From the NCBI GenBank assembly GCA_902702965.1, contig CACRXP010000010.1, positions 608,948 through 672,947 of the forward strand: 64,000 nt of DNA, in the 5' to 3' direction. The stretch comes from Spirometra erinaceieuropaei. Lineage: Eukaryota; Platyhelminthes; Cestoda; Diphyllobothriidea; Diphyllobothriidae. Numbering within the stretch: position 1 is the stretch's first letter; each line of letters starts with the position of its first letter. The translations under genes were made by a program, and so were the position numbers. The notes beneath the pieces are model-generated. The model worked only from the letters and a program-made list of their open reading frames with translations. It did no database searches and was not told the origin of the DNA. Below, one piece after another: positions 11,201 to 23,304 of the stretch.

Positions 11201-13600
11201 ATTTCAAGGACTGCCATTGTACTTGCGGATAGCTGTCACTCTCAAAAATAAAAAAATAATATGCTTTCTTGTACAAAGATTCTCTTATAACGACCGAAAC
11301 ATAGTTCTACAAGCTGTATGTATTTGTAAAGAGGCTTGTAATCAAAATCTTTTGAGCGCAGAAAAATGCGAACATTCTGTAAGTCGGGTAAGTCCGCGAT
11401 TTAAGCCTTTTCATATTTCAGCAGAAACAGGCAAATCTTTGGTTTACCTATAGTTTGCATTTTAATTCATCATAATAGAAAGCTTTCTGTAGTGCACCCG
11501 CAATCGGATTCATCAATCGCAGTGCGCATTTAAACGAACATGCCTTGCCATGAAGTAGATAAATCCCGCCTCAAAGAATTTCAGGGCAGTTAGTTGTTCA
11601 ATACCAGCGTATGCGAATTAGCACTAAATAATTAACCAGGCGGAATTATTAATAAGCGAAATCCCATAATATATTTTAAACTCGGTTAGCGCAAGTTTTT
11701 ACTTGCTGTTCGCTGGGCCCGTACAATAAAATGACGTTGGTGGTAAGGTGGTAAACCTTATAACAGGCCATTAAGAATAACCATAGTGTAGAGAGTCTAT
11801 GAATTTTATACATGTCAGAACCAGCAGTAACTACAGTGAAGCACGCTCGAAGACATTGGGAAGGGTAGAAATTGAGGAGAATCTACCAGTAAATAATGCC
11901 TATATTTAGTACCAATACCGCGACGTCGCCGGATGCACGCGCGAAAATGAAGAGTTTAAGCAGGGCAAGGGAGTTTTGAGTACTTAAACCAACGATTGTA
12001 GGATCAGAATATTGGGTTGGTTAGTCATATGACCACTGCCTCAGATGTTGCCGGCATCCGCTTGAGCCGGAACTTGGAACCTCTTGCTGGCACCTTGTCG
12101 ATCGTTTAAACTACCTGATTGAAGTCTGCATCGTGGCCGCTGCAGACCGAGTCGGACACACTGGTGCCAGAGGCGGACTTTTCCATGACCTAATTTAGCC
12201 ATGCAGCATGGTGCTGTTGTATTTGCTTGGGTAGGCAACTTGTCGTTCGAGCAGTATAATCCGCCCTCCTGGAGAAAGTGAAGGCGCAGATACAGACTGA
12301 ATGCGTATGAAAGGTCAACCTGTCCTCACCTTTTTGGCAAGGTGAAAGGGTTTTTGAACAAAAATCAAAATCTACGTTTGCCAAACTTCAATTGCTCCGA
12401 GCTTGCATGGGTATCATTGCAGATATTCTAGCCTATTTTGTTGAGAACAAGTATACGTCTTGCGTAAAACTTTGCCTTGGCGCCGACGATCCGTACAAAT
12501 GTGTAGGAAAATGTAAGGACATCTGTAAAACAGCATTGGCTTTCGGAAATCCGGCCTTATAAACCCAATATTTTATTTTTTGGTATTATCAGGCTATCCC
12601 TGAAAATCAGCGCAAATCAAGCGGCCCAGCATAGATTAGGTCCACATGCCGAAACGTTTTTACATCTGAATCTCCGAAGGCGACGCTTACATACACAAAT
12701 CCTGAAAGAAAACGTCGCCTTGAAAGAGGATACATGGTATAGGCCTTATTTTGAAATAGGCACTTTAAAATGTAGAAACAGTGTTCTCCAAGCACCATAT
12801 TTGGCCCGAAATGCGGTAAGCCAAATGTTGAAATGAACTTAATTCTGCTGTTGCTGATCTAGACCCCTTTGCTAAATTTTCATTTTTTTACAAGGTGGAA
12901 TTCAGGCCAATTTAGATCTGACTGTTGCTACGTCGACGCATAGCGTTAGGATGGAGGCCGGGCCGGGTTGAGCGGAATGACTATGCAGTAATCAGCCCAA
13001 AGTGAAAAAATGGTCAGCATCGTCGAAATTAAACTAGCAAAATGTTTGACCGCTGTGATACCTCGTCGTAATATGATCTAAAATAGAAGAAAACTAAAGA
13101 CATTAGTTTTGAAGGCAGCATGCGAATGAAACTTTAAACAACAGAGCACTAAGGGATGTCCTGGGCAGTATCCGCATGTGTAAATTGCAGGCGTAACTGT
13201 TAAGAGTGTGGTTGTAAAGGTCACGTGAAATATTAACTTTTACTAATGTCGTAACTAAGAGCTTCCGCAGAAATGCAGAATGAACGATTGGACAAAAGGC
13301 AAATGCCGAGAGATCGGGAGCAAGAGGCCTTACAGGGAACAATGCCAGAAAAATTCAAGTATAGTGATAGTCGGAGTCAAAACGCAAATTATACTGAATT
13401 TGACTATTGGATTGATTACAGTATTTCAAAAACTTTGCTGAGATATTTTTTTCTAACTTTCTTTTGCTTTTAGAAGTGCGAGGAAAACATTAACCAGCGC
13501 GATTGGTATTGTTTTGAAAACACACATTTCTGAGGGGATAGAAAGAAACTGTGAAGTACTCCGCAAATACCAAGGAGGAAAATGCTCTTTTGCCTACCAG
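8273..13600. other. Gene-poor stretch with GC-richer islands
   Basis: I recognise no gene. Two GC-richer islands stand out, at about 8700-9010 and 11930-12310. They are probably old transposon remnants, but I cannot assign them. The first contains a short hairpin, CGCCTA...TAGGCG, near 8899-8917. Short frames (9340-9537, 9568-9780, 11217-11453, 12041-12384) lack recognisable domains. A pyrimidine-rich tract ending in TTTTAG just before 13473 resembles a 3' splice site, but the open stretch after it is only about 20 codons. Confidence 0.4.
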
Positions 13601-13604
13601 ACGG

Positions 13605-14060
13605 GCTTGGGAGAGACATTAGCTCTATGCCATGAGATATCTTATGCGAAGAAGTTGTACCCAAACATTTTCATAAGAAGGAGGTTTTGCGAAACGTTGT
13701 TGAAGGCAAACGAGTGATCATAAAATGCCCGCATTGTTGAAAGATAAGCCGTGTTTAGGTAGAGTAAACCGAATGATCTACCGCTCGTATGATGTTGCGT
13801 TTGGGTTTGCTTGCGAATTGTAAGGTATAGCAGGGAAGTGAAGAAGAATATCATTGAACGGCACGAAAGTTTCTTTCAATGTGTTTGAGGAGCACGTATC
13901 AACGGACAATTGCGGGTTTAACGTCGGTGCAATAACTCCTAAACACTTTAAAACTGAAGTTAAGTGCAGTAGTACCTAAAACAACATTCGCGTTGGACTT
14001 ATTTAACAACAAAGTAGAGAGCGTCAACAGTTCAGCCACTGTCAAATCATGGGTTTCACA
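13605..14060 (+). repeat. Direct-repeat family B, unit 1
   Basis: This segment aligns by eye with 14665-15105 at an offset of about 1.04-1.06 kb. Shared landmarks are GTAGAGTAAACCGA followed by a CCGCTCGTATGATGTTG-type block, a GGACAA(T/C)TGC(G/A)GGGTT block, and a GCGTTGGACTTATTTA-type block. The units are clearly diverged with several small indels. Coding potential is broken here by stops. They could be terminal repeats of a small LTR-type element or a decayed tandem duplication. Confidence 0.55.
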
Positions 14061-14664
14061 ATGGACCGGGGTAGATGGTGAATCAAAAACCCGCACTTGG
14101 GCGTACCACCTCATCCCCTAGTTCACAGCGAGAAATTGACTAACTTTTTAAAAACAGCAAAAATGGAGGTCTGCTGGGATTTTGATGTTCGCAGCGTGAG
14201 CCTATAACTGTGACTGCCATCGGACACCGAATGTTTGCACATTCCCTGCTGTTCTTCCATCACTTCTACAACGTGGCCCGTTTCAGGAAAAAAGTTTTTC
14301 TTAACTAGTTATCAGTAACATTGTCAAGATAATACTCGACACGAGTATAAGTGGAACTCGATCTACGGAGCACAACATGAGCTGGACTTGTAGGATCGAG
14401 CGCTTAGATTGCCTCATAAACATGGGGTGTTTAAGAAAACAGGTCATTCTTTTCTAATTTAAATTTGAAATAAAAAGTTTAGCCACGCTCATGCGTCGAT
14501 GATGAAGTATTTGAACAAACAGATATAATTTTGGTAAGACGTGCGAATAGAAACCTCCGGTAATGTGGGTGGTCTCGCATCAAATTTCAGAAAGGGCGCT
14601 TTTTCAGCTGTTCTTACCTTAACTTTAATTGGACTACCAGACGGGATAAAGAGCATTTGAGAGA
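14061..14664. other. Spacer between the two family B units
   Basis: About 600 bp lies between the direct repeats. I see no primer-binding site or polypurine tract I would defend, and no long open frame. If the repeats are long terminal repeats, this would be the whole internal region and the element would be non-autonomous. Confidence 0.35.
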
Positions 14665-15105
14665 AAAATTACCTGCGAGTCAGGAGACATTCCACTCGGG
14701 CAAGTTGCACTCAAATGCTCTCGTGAGGAGGGGATAATGTGAAATATTATTGAAGGTTAACGAATGGTTATCAAATGTCCATGCCGTCGTTAATGAGCCC
14801 TGTCTACTCTTCCGAAGGTAGAGTAAACCGAGTGAGCCACTGCTCGTATGGTGTTGTGCCTGGCTGTGTTTTCAAATTTTGAAGTATTTCCGGCAAGTGA
14901 AAGATAGTGGCACAGTGGTGTCATCGACATATCATTCAATAATCGTGAAAAGTGCATATGGACAGACAACTGCAGGGTTAACGCGGGGGACGAAAATTGC
15001 TAGGCACGCCGAAAGTGAGATTGTGTCCGAGGCAGTAAACGCATTAGATTTATCAAGCAATACACTGGAGAGCTAGAGAAGCTCAGTTACTCGCAAATCG
15101 CAGAC
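14665..15105 (+). repeat. Direct-repeat family B, unit 2
   Basis: This is the partner of 13605-14060. It carries the GTAGAGTAAACCGA landmark at about 14819, one repeat offset from the same word at about 13761. A 65-codon open frame (14879-15076) lies within it, but the matching part of unit 1 is interrupted by stops, so conservation of a protein is not supported. Confidence 0.55.
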
Positions 15106-15591
15106 TCTATAATGATGCTTCTCGATTGCAGCCACCATAACCAGATAAAAAAAACACTAGAAAAGGCGAAATATATGTTGTTCTTCCAGAAAACAATGAG
15201 TGCAAGGATCTAGCGCAGATTGTTTGAGTCGCCCTCCGCACATTACGTCGAATCGCAATTTGTTGGTTGTTGAGGCTTTTGGCTTCTTGAGATATTGTGA
15301 TTGGTGGTTTGGAAGACCGCGCGCAGCTTCTGATGACTTATAATATTTGTGGATCTGTAATGTCCATCAAATCTTTTGTATAAATCCTAAAAAGTGATTT
15401 GAATTTCAAATCTTTCAGAGACAGAGATAAGACTGATTATTGATTTTTGAGGCATGTAAACGTTCTCCTCGGTCAGTGCAATGCGTATTTTTTGCCCGTA
15501 TTTGCCAAATAATCCCAGCTGAGAATTAACTGGGGGTCTGGCGGACCTACCAAAATGTGACGAGTTCGATGGTCGATTTCAACGATGTGTT

Positions 15592-15800
15592 CTACGGTTG
15601 AGTGTGAACAGGGACCTTTACTTGCGCATAAATCAGCCTAAAATAATAGCGGATTTTCGCCGCATCTACCGCATTTTCTCCTCCTCTCCCACCTGCATCC
15701 CTTGTAATGACCAAGTTAAGAAGACAGGAGGTAGGAAAGGACTTATGTGGTTGGCACGACAAAACTCCGCGCCTGTGCGCACTACTGCACCCCACGGTCC
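15592..15800 (-). repeat. Interspersed repeat family D, copy 1
   Basis: Read on the minus strand, it contains GTGGGAGAGGAGGAGAAAAT, then GCGGTAGATGCGGCG, then a block ending GCGCAAGTAAAGGTCCC. The same order of blocks occurs at 44340-44800 (minus) and 39045-39195 (plus). The GC-richer sequence here gives overlapping open frames on both strands (15598-15978 plus, 15592-15795 minus). The frames do not stay open in the other copies, so I treat this as a non-coding or decayed mobile repeat. Sequence to about 15960 is also GC-richer but was not matched elsewhere. Confidence 0.6.
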
Positions 15801-15960
15801 AAAACGCACACTAACCAGGACTCTTAAAATCAACAAAAATGGTGGTAAATGGGGATCCCGCAGCCTAAATGCTGGCATTTTCTATGATTGTGCCTTCCCT
15901 CTAACGTTTACCAGAGTTCTATGGAGGCCCCATGTTGTTTCAGCTCGCCTACAGGGTGGC

Positions 15961-17593
15961 CCGTTTATGGGCAAATGACAAGTTTATAACCTAATCAATG
16001 ATAGTAAAAATTTGAAATATTCGAGAAAAACAAGTCAGCCTTTTCAACCGGTATTGGAAATTATATGCTTATTGATCTTCGCACGTAGATTTTGGCTATA
16101 GAGACGAAAGTGCTTAATTTAGGTAAGAAAACAGAATAGGAATGCTCCGTATTGCGAGTGTTCTTGTGCCAAATTACAGAACAATTTTTTTTCGGCTGTC
16201 CTTTTGCTTAACTTTGACCGAGAACCCAAACTTTACCCCACTTTTTTAATCCCAAAACTTACTATCCCAAAAGTTATTGTAAGGCTACCTGTTTTGCGGG
16301 AGTTTCCCACTCACTTTTCCTACCAAAATTACTTCAAAATGTTTGAATAAACGGGATGCCCGGATGACACCAATAATGCCCACAAGAACATCATTTATTA
16401 TGATAGGTGACTGAAATTTTTCTCTAGTTTCTTCTAACTAAGTAGCAGCTTCAAATAATCTGCTACCGCTCGGAGATTTTCCATCCTTTTAAAGACATCA
16501 CGGTTGCCTATTTGACCACAGAATAGTAATGACAGCCGATTATATTTCCTGTGAACACTTCACTTCAGTGGGACAATGGATTTTTGCTGTCAGGAAGCTC
16601 ATGTCAAGAGGCCTCTAGAATGAAATCTAAAGGTAGCTAGCGGTTTTTTTGTCAACTTCCGAGTGTGATACGCCACTCATTTGGGATGCTTTGGGCGTAG
16701 AGACTCCAGTTGACCAGCTTAACTTGGAGAGTGCACAAATATATCACAGAAGTGACAAAGTGCCTTAAATTGTAGCTGTCCCCACAAGTACAATTACTGG
16801 ATGCACTCGCTGCGCAATTTATGCTGATATTCATTTACCTCAAAAAGGCGCTGGCTTTGTCCGCTGACGATCAAAACCATGAACGAATAAATTAATGCGT
16901 TTTCAATTTGACTCGTTCACTTATTTACAAAACAGAAGAATGGCCAAAGGTCTACGTGGGATCCAAAAAGGAAACGTTATTTCGTAACTCCGTATAATTA
17001 GTGGGTTGCCACGAAGTATTTTATTTTATTGAAAGCGAGAGAGATGCTGTCTGAGAAGGATCTGTCTACCAGTCGTCATAAATAAAGGAATTCATTATGG
17101 CCCACAGTTTAAAAAGATCATATTGACAAGTAACCGCTGTCTCTTTAGACCCAATGTTTCGATATAAACTTAAGTGACTCGTCGGGATGCTGGCTTTTAT
17201 CATATTCAGGCAACGTTTAGCAATCATCAAACAGTCTGTTTGGTCTTTCCTTTTATTATTTTAGTGTGCCTACAATTTCCGACAAAGCATCATTGCGTTT
17301 TTTTAGCATAGAACATCATGGTCGCTTAAATATGGATGTTCGGAGATTATTCTCCTTAGGGGCATGACAGCTCATATTTATAAAGAAACATCTAAGAAAA
17401 CTGCTTGAGGAAATGCAGACAGTGTTAACCAATTTTTGCGAAAGCTTTTAAACTAATATTTCATTAGTGTTTAAACACTTGGTCGAGTTTAAAAGATAGA
17501 TTGTATCGACTGTAGTCCAGAAATTTGTAAAATTCTATTTTACATTCATTTGGGAATATTTGATGGAAAGGGGTGATAAACAAAGGCAGAACA
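15961..17593. other. Gene-poor AT-rich stretch
   Basis: No repeat family member and no convincing open frame is seen. It ends at the TA that precedes the fold-back copy at 17596. Confidence 0.4.
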
Positions 17594-17595
17594 TA

Positions 17596-18330
17596 CAGTG
17601 AGTGACCGATCTCATGAAATGTTTGCTGAAATTCTGAGATGCGTTCTCGATTTGGAAGGATTACTAGGGCGCAATTGTAATACTGATTATCTTGCGGCGT
17701 AATCCTATATTATTTCGGACATGACAGGATGTCAGGTTTTGAATGCGCTGCTTTCTAATCCTCTGTAGAAACCGTACTTTTGTAGAAATGATTACCTAAT
17801 TAGCATGCATTTTACCCATTGATTTTCAATTATCGTGCAAACACAAATATATTTCGTAGAAACCTTGGACAAAAAATGTTTTTATAGTCATTTGATAAGG
17901 AATCACGTAATATTTATATTTTATACTCGAAGAGGAAGAATAATTAGGTTTTAAAAAAGTTCTCTAATGCCCGGATAATTCCGATCCTGATCAGCAGTAG
18001 CAGCAGCGATTACTGATTTCAGTCCACAAAGTGCATGCATTCCGCGTATAAAAATTACACAATCTTCTATGCCTTCAAAAAGATACCGCCTTAAGTCCAT
18101 ACAATTTTGAAATGAGTGCTGACTATGTTGTACATTTCATGAGGAATTTCGGCAAACGGACAGGTAAGATGCTATATGAATGGAAATTATGCGGTCTTAA
18201 AAAACGTCATAACTAGAAATTTTTTTGAAACATGATTATACTTCCTCTTCGAGTATATATTATAAATATGACGTGATTCTCGGTGAAACGACTGAAGGAA
18301 AAATTTTTCGTTCGTGGTTTCTATAAAATC
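17596..18330 (+). mobile_element. Fold-back element FB-A, copy 5, right end lost
   Basis: The left end CAGTGAGTGACCGATCTC follows TA at 17594-17595, and the left arm is well preserved to about 17965. The core (about 17970-18190) has the same orientation as copy 1, and its reverse complement matches the core of the 22324 copy over most of its length. The right arm begins at about 18216 with the mirror of the late-arm block (the CTCTTCGAGTAT word) but fades by about 18330. The outer arm and right terminus are therefore missing or unrecognisable. Confidence 0.65.
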
Positions 18331-20090
18331 TCCAGTTTTTGTCCTTCTCACCTCACAAAATGCTATTTTTCATTCACTAGCAACAACAGTCTGGCAATTG
18401 TGAGAATTCTTGCACAGCCGAGTCCGATATTTCCCGAAAATTAGATTTGACATCAGTTTTTGTCTAACTACCTGGTGACTACTGATAGGCGCAGATCAGA
18501 CTATTTCATTCATCATTGCATCATCAAAATCATTTACGTTTTGATGACTCGCAAATATATTCTGTCCAGGAGACTGCTTTTCTGATCTTTTTAACGTATA
18601 TCCATTTTTAAATTAGATTTTATTTTTGAACTTAGGGAAATTTGGATCCAATCCGGAATAGTATACTATTTACTAAAGTTCCTCAGACAAATTCTGCGAA
18701 CGTACACCACAGCTCTGCGTACACTTTTTTCTAACGTCATACTATTAAAAATCTTTCAATGAACTGTGAGCTATGTAAACTTTCTGAGGTTGACACTTTT
18801 GAGCTTTTAAAACAAAGGCCACAGACGAATGCCCGTATGACACGAAATGTAATTTTCTGCCACAACACAATTCCCAAGTTCTCACATATCCTTTGCGCTA
18901 TTTTCCTTGATAATTGCAATATGCAACTTACACGTGGTAGGTGAATATCGCCTTACGCCTGTGAGTGTTCTATGCCTGGACTGTTTTAAGTAATTTTTTT
19001 CCCGGACTCCGGTATTGGTCAAGACTGCTAGGCATCCATATCTGCCAAATAAAACATGGTAAAATGACCAATGTAAGACGGTTTTTAAACAAAATACCGA
19101 AAACAACTAAGATCGTATTTAAATTAACGGTTTTGTGGACGGTGACATAATCATTAAGTCTTTAAATAAAACTTTAAAGTATGATTTTTATTAGAATTAG
19201 TTCTCCAGATGACGCTACGGTACTTCGTAACATGCAATATAAGTACATCATCATGGCAGACCTTGCGTTTTAGCGTACGGTCGGTAACCGAATCTTGGAA
19301 CGGCGGTCACACGAAACTGAATTCTGAGCGCAGGCCGTTTTTATCCTGCGAACAATAATTAACCGGAAAAGCCGCTCTCAGGTGTGCCAAACGTTCCCCT
19401 TTTGGCTGCGTTGGCAACGGCCTACTGAACACTAGGAAATACGTTTCAAATTTGCTAGGTTCAACACTTATACAACCTTTTGTCGGTACCAGGGAATGTA
19501 GATGCATATAAGGCTAAATAACCTTAATGATGGTTTGTTAGAAGGTTGAAAATGGATTTGCATGATAATTTAGCAGGTGTACGACTCGTTGGCAGTCATC
19601 TGTGTTTAATAATGCATAGAACTGTCATTTTTCCTAGAAGGCGGAAAGCGACCTCTTATTCCCTTTTACCTAAACCAATTATGTAATCATAAGGAAGCTG
19701 TCAGACGAAGATCAAGTTAAATCAAAGCAAGTCCAAAATGAAACTGCATCCTTGTCTGCGCCTGGTAGATTTATTTTAAGAACTTTTCTATTGCAAAGCA
19801 AAAAATCTGTCATTATATTTACAGTCCTCTCTGCAAAAAATATGTTGCGCTAATTGAATCTGCCACAAACCTACGGCTAAGTGCATGATTGCAACCTTTT
19901 TTACCCCAACACTTTAACGGACGTTTGCCTGCTCTGGATAGCAAAACACTCGACTTAGCTTTTATGAGTCGGCGAGCGCATATATAATTTTCGGTTCTTA
20001 GTCACTAATTAAATTATGTCCTTTGGGTAGGTGGTTTCGTGAGACCTACCATAACAATCCGCACGCCCCTTATTTTGTCTGTCGGTGGGA
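18331..20090. other. Gene-poor stretch
   Basis: It holds short overlapping frames on both strands around 18737-19150 with no recognisable domain, and a slightly GC-richer patch near 19260-19500. Nothing could be assigned. Confidence 0.4.
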
Positions 20091-20094
20091 CAAG

Positions 20095-20480
20095 TGTAGG
20101 GTTTCTGTCCGGGATTAATTACTCCGAGGACCAACTGTGCTTAGAGAAATAAACTGGCGATATTTGATAATAAGTGCCAGAAAAAGAAATAAAATGACAT
20201 CGCGGTGGCTGTTGCGTAAGGGTAGTTGCGATGTGTGAAGGTAGCTATCGGAGTAAAAATACACCAAGTCAATATATTTTGCTGACACCTTTAAAGAAGC
20301 ACTAACTTTATTTACTAGCATCGTTAAGTGATAAAAATAGTATCTCCTTATAATTAGCGACAATGTGGAGGATCAAGTTTATTTGTCCCACAAAGTTTTA
20401 AGATATTCAGGCCTTTTTCTCAACGCAAGTACCCTACGAAGTAATTGGCTCCGGCCATAAACCATGCCCTTGCAGTCGGT
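20095..20480 (+). repeat. Interspersed repeat family C, copy 1
   Basis: It aligns by eye with 60075-60475 in the same orientation, about 40 kb away. Shared landmarks in order are a TTACTCCG(A/G)GGACCAA word, GGTGGCTGTTG(C/T)GTAAGGG, ATCGGAGTAAAAATAC, a GAGGATCAA(G/A)T block, AAAGTTTT(A/T)AGATATT and CC(G/A)GCCATAAACCAT. The spacing of the landmarks is conserved, so these are dispersed copies of one element. No open frame is shared, and the terminal structure is not visible. Confidence 0.65.
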
Positions 20481-22321
20481 GATAGGAGTAGTCACAAGGG
20501 ATGTGAGAAGGCCAGGAGCGATTCAAGTTATGTCTCAAGATGTTACGACCGAAATTGCACTAAGAGCTTTCATACTTTCATACGACATGAACCGTGAATT
20601 TCAACCAACGGTCATCAGGCTAATTGACAAATGTTATTTTACATGACGATTCTTGCCATGGTACCGGCTTTTTACATGTTGTTTTAGCAAACTGTCGGTA
20701 TCGTGATCTGAAATGCAACAAAAAGGCAACAAGCATTTGTTTCGATCATCTCAAGGGTGACATTCCTGCGTGAAGCCTAGATAACGCATTTTTTTAAACT
20801 AGTTCCGGAGCAAATAGCCGGTACCTTTTCCCACAGAGACGTTGACTTTTTGCTAGCACCTGTTTTAAAGTTTCTTCCTTTGTTGTTGTCACAATGCCCA
20901 ACATTTTCTCATAGTTGTCAAATTTACACCACACACTGTTTGTCTGGCGGGAGCGTCAAATTTATCCTTCTGACAGTTTATCTATATGCCTTACATCATT
21001 CACTCCTTATATTGTTGGCAACAATTTTATAGTTAAAATTATTTTCCGGCAATAGCATAGTTTATTACAAACCCAGAAGCTTTTATTTAATACCAATCTA
21101 TGCGCACTGAATGGCGTATTTAGCGACCTCGTTCAGGCAGAGTAAACTATCTATCCTGTCTGTGGGATCCTCATTCATGAACACGTTCTGCATAGACATT
21201 TTGACCTTAAGACATCGACTAGTGATGCTGTGTTAAGATCCGTAGCAAAAATGCGTTTAATTTCGCGGGCATTATGTATACTAGACACAATACTGTTTAT
21301 GGCTTTCAACGGGCAATTATGGATTCTGGGAAGGGATAATTTGTGCGACATCTAAGCATGCGCACACGTAAACTTGAGCCAGTTTTGTGATGGGACGATG
21401 AATTAGCAGAAGTGACTGTCCGCAACTTCGAAACGGGTCACGAGTTTATAATCGCAATGACAAGGACAATCGCCCAGGCCATAAAAAAGACAAGCTGAGA
21501 ATTGATTAAAGCCTGGGTCTCGAACTTGGACTCGACCGATCTACGACAGGCGTCGGCATGCAGACACCCAAGCAACCACCTCCAGACCTGCGGCAGGGAA
21601 CGCTGTTTGACAAATACCCCCGAAAACTGTCACCAGTTTTGTTGCTGTTTTTGATTCCGGCGAAGAATTCCAGGACGGAAGTCGAAACCACAGACAAATA
21701 AACAAGTATGCGCGGCACTCGACCAGTCTTCTCCTTTCTTCTCAGGTTATGCAGAAATGTGAGACTACTTCCTTGTTCTTTGGGTTTTCGAATAGGAAAA
21801 ATCGTAGGAAACTAGTACAGTAGAAAATGGTTATCAACTGTATGAACAAGGAAAGTCTAAAATAGTCATCTCCCTGGTCACATTATCGGAGTGAGCAATC
21901 ACTCGCATAGATAAGAAACATTTTTGCAAACAAGGAGCGACTTAAAATAGCGCCTGAAATGCAGCGAAAAATACAAGTTTTTTAAAATGCAACACGACAA
22001 TAGGTTAAATGACTTAAGTCTCAAAAACTAAACCTTAATAAAAAAAAACAAAAAATAACGTCGTTAAATAAGACAAGCTAATTTGAGTTTAAGAAGAAAC
22101 CACATAAAATTCCGAATTTACATAAACTATAATGAACCAATATGTGACTGTCGCACAAGATGCCGAACTCAAAAAGACATCCAGGTATAAGAATTCACTT
22201 GCCGCACTTTGCGTACTAATGACCATTTCGGCTGCTAAAGTTCTGCAACTGAAAAGTCCCATTGCTCGATTACTCCGTAAATCCCCAGTGAAGAAAGAGC
22301 TTGCGAAACTGGTCCCCTATC
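20481..22321. other. Gene-poor stretch with a GC-richer patch
   Basis: A GC-richer patch at about 21380-21720 includes, on the minus strand, AGTTCGAGACCC (21515-21526), which fits the RNA polymerase III box B consensus. I could not fold a tRNA around it. It could be a remnant of a tRNA-derived SINE, but no second copy was found in the window. The rest is AT-rich with an A-rich run near 22040-22060. Confidence 0.35.
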
Positions 22322-22323
22322 TA

Positions 22324-23302
22324 CAGTGAGTGACCTATCTCATTAAATGTTGGCTGAAATTCTGAAATGCGTTTTCGATTAGGAAGGATTACTTGGTCGC
22401 GGTTGTAATACTGACTATATTTCGGCATACTCTCATGACATTTTGGACTCGGCAAGATGTCGGCTTTTAAATGCATTTCTTTTTAATCTCCTGTAGAGAG
22501 CGTACTCGGTAAAAAATGACTAATTTAGCAGCATGCATTTTTCCCGTTGATTTTCGATGGTCTTGCAAATTCAAAGATATTTTATAGAACCTATAAATAA
22601 AAATAGGCTTTTTTTAGTCAATCAATAGAGAATTACGTCTTCTTTATATTTTCTACTCGAAGAAGGAGTATAATTAGGTTTTAAAAAAGTTTCTTATTAT
22701 GAGCCTTTTTAAGACCGCGAAATGTCAATTGACATAGCATCGTACCTGGATGTTTACCACTGCTTCTCATGAAATGAACAACATGGTCCGCATCCATTGC
22801 AAAATTTTATAGACTCTCTATGATATCTCTTTAATGGCATAGAAAAATATGGGATTTTCTTTAAGCGGAACGCATGCACCTCGTAGAATGAAATCACTAA
22901 GTGCTAATGCAACGAATGATCAGGCTCCAAATTATTCGGCAATTGGAAAACTTTTTTAAAACCTAATTATACTCCTTCTTCGAGTAGAAAATATAAAGAA
23001 GACGTAATTCTCTATTGATTGACTAAAAGAAAGCATATTTTTATTTATCTTTGAATTTGCAAGACCATCAAAAATCAACAGGAAAAATGCATGCTACTAA
23101 ATTAGTCATTTTTTTACCGAGTACGCTTTCTACATAAGATTGAAAAGAAATGCATTTAAAATCCGACATCCTGCCAAGCCCAAAATGTCATAAGAGTATG
23201 CCGCAACATAGTCAGTATTACAACCGCGACCAAGTAATCCTTCCTAATCGAAGACGCATTTCAGAATTTCAGCCAACATTTCATGAGTTAGGTAACTCAC
23301 TG
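22324..23302 (-). mobile_element. Fold-back element FB-A, copy 6 (best preserved, near-perfect palindrome)
   Basis: Left end CAGTGAGTGACC follows TA at 22322-22323. The right end, read inward, is CAGTGAGTTACC, and TA follows at 23303-23304. The left arm (22324-22693) and right arm (about 22946-23302) align over their whole length with roughly twenty mismatches by eye and one gap of about 15 bp in the right arm. The core (about 22694-22945) matches, in reverse, the cores of copies 1 and 5. The element is long enough to fold into one giant hairpin as single-stranded DNA or RNA. There is no transposase frame, so it would need an enzyme in trans. It probably represents the most recent insertion of the family here. 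Confidence 0.85.
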
Positions 23303-23304
23303 TA

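Noticed and set aside
15598..15978. 126-codon open frame on the plus strand
   Set aside because: It lies antisense over repeat family D and is not conserved in the other copies. The GC-richer composition explains the lack of stops.
21505..21600. tRNA gene suggested by a box B match on the minus strand
   Set aside because: I could not pair an acceptor stem or find a proper box A at the right distance. At most it is a SINE remnant.
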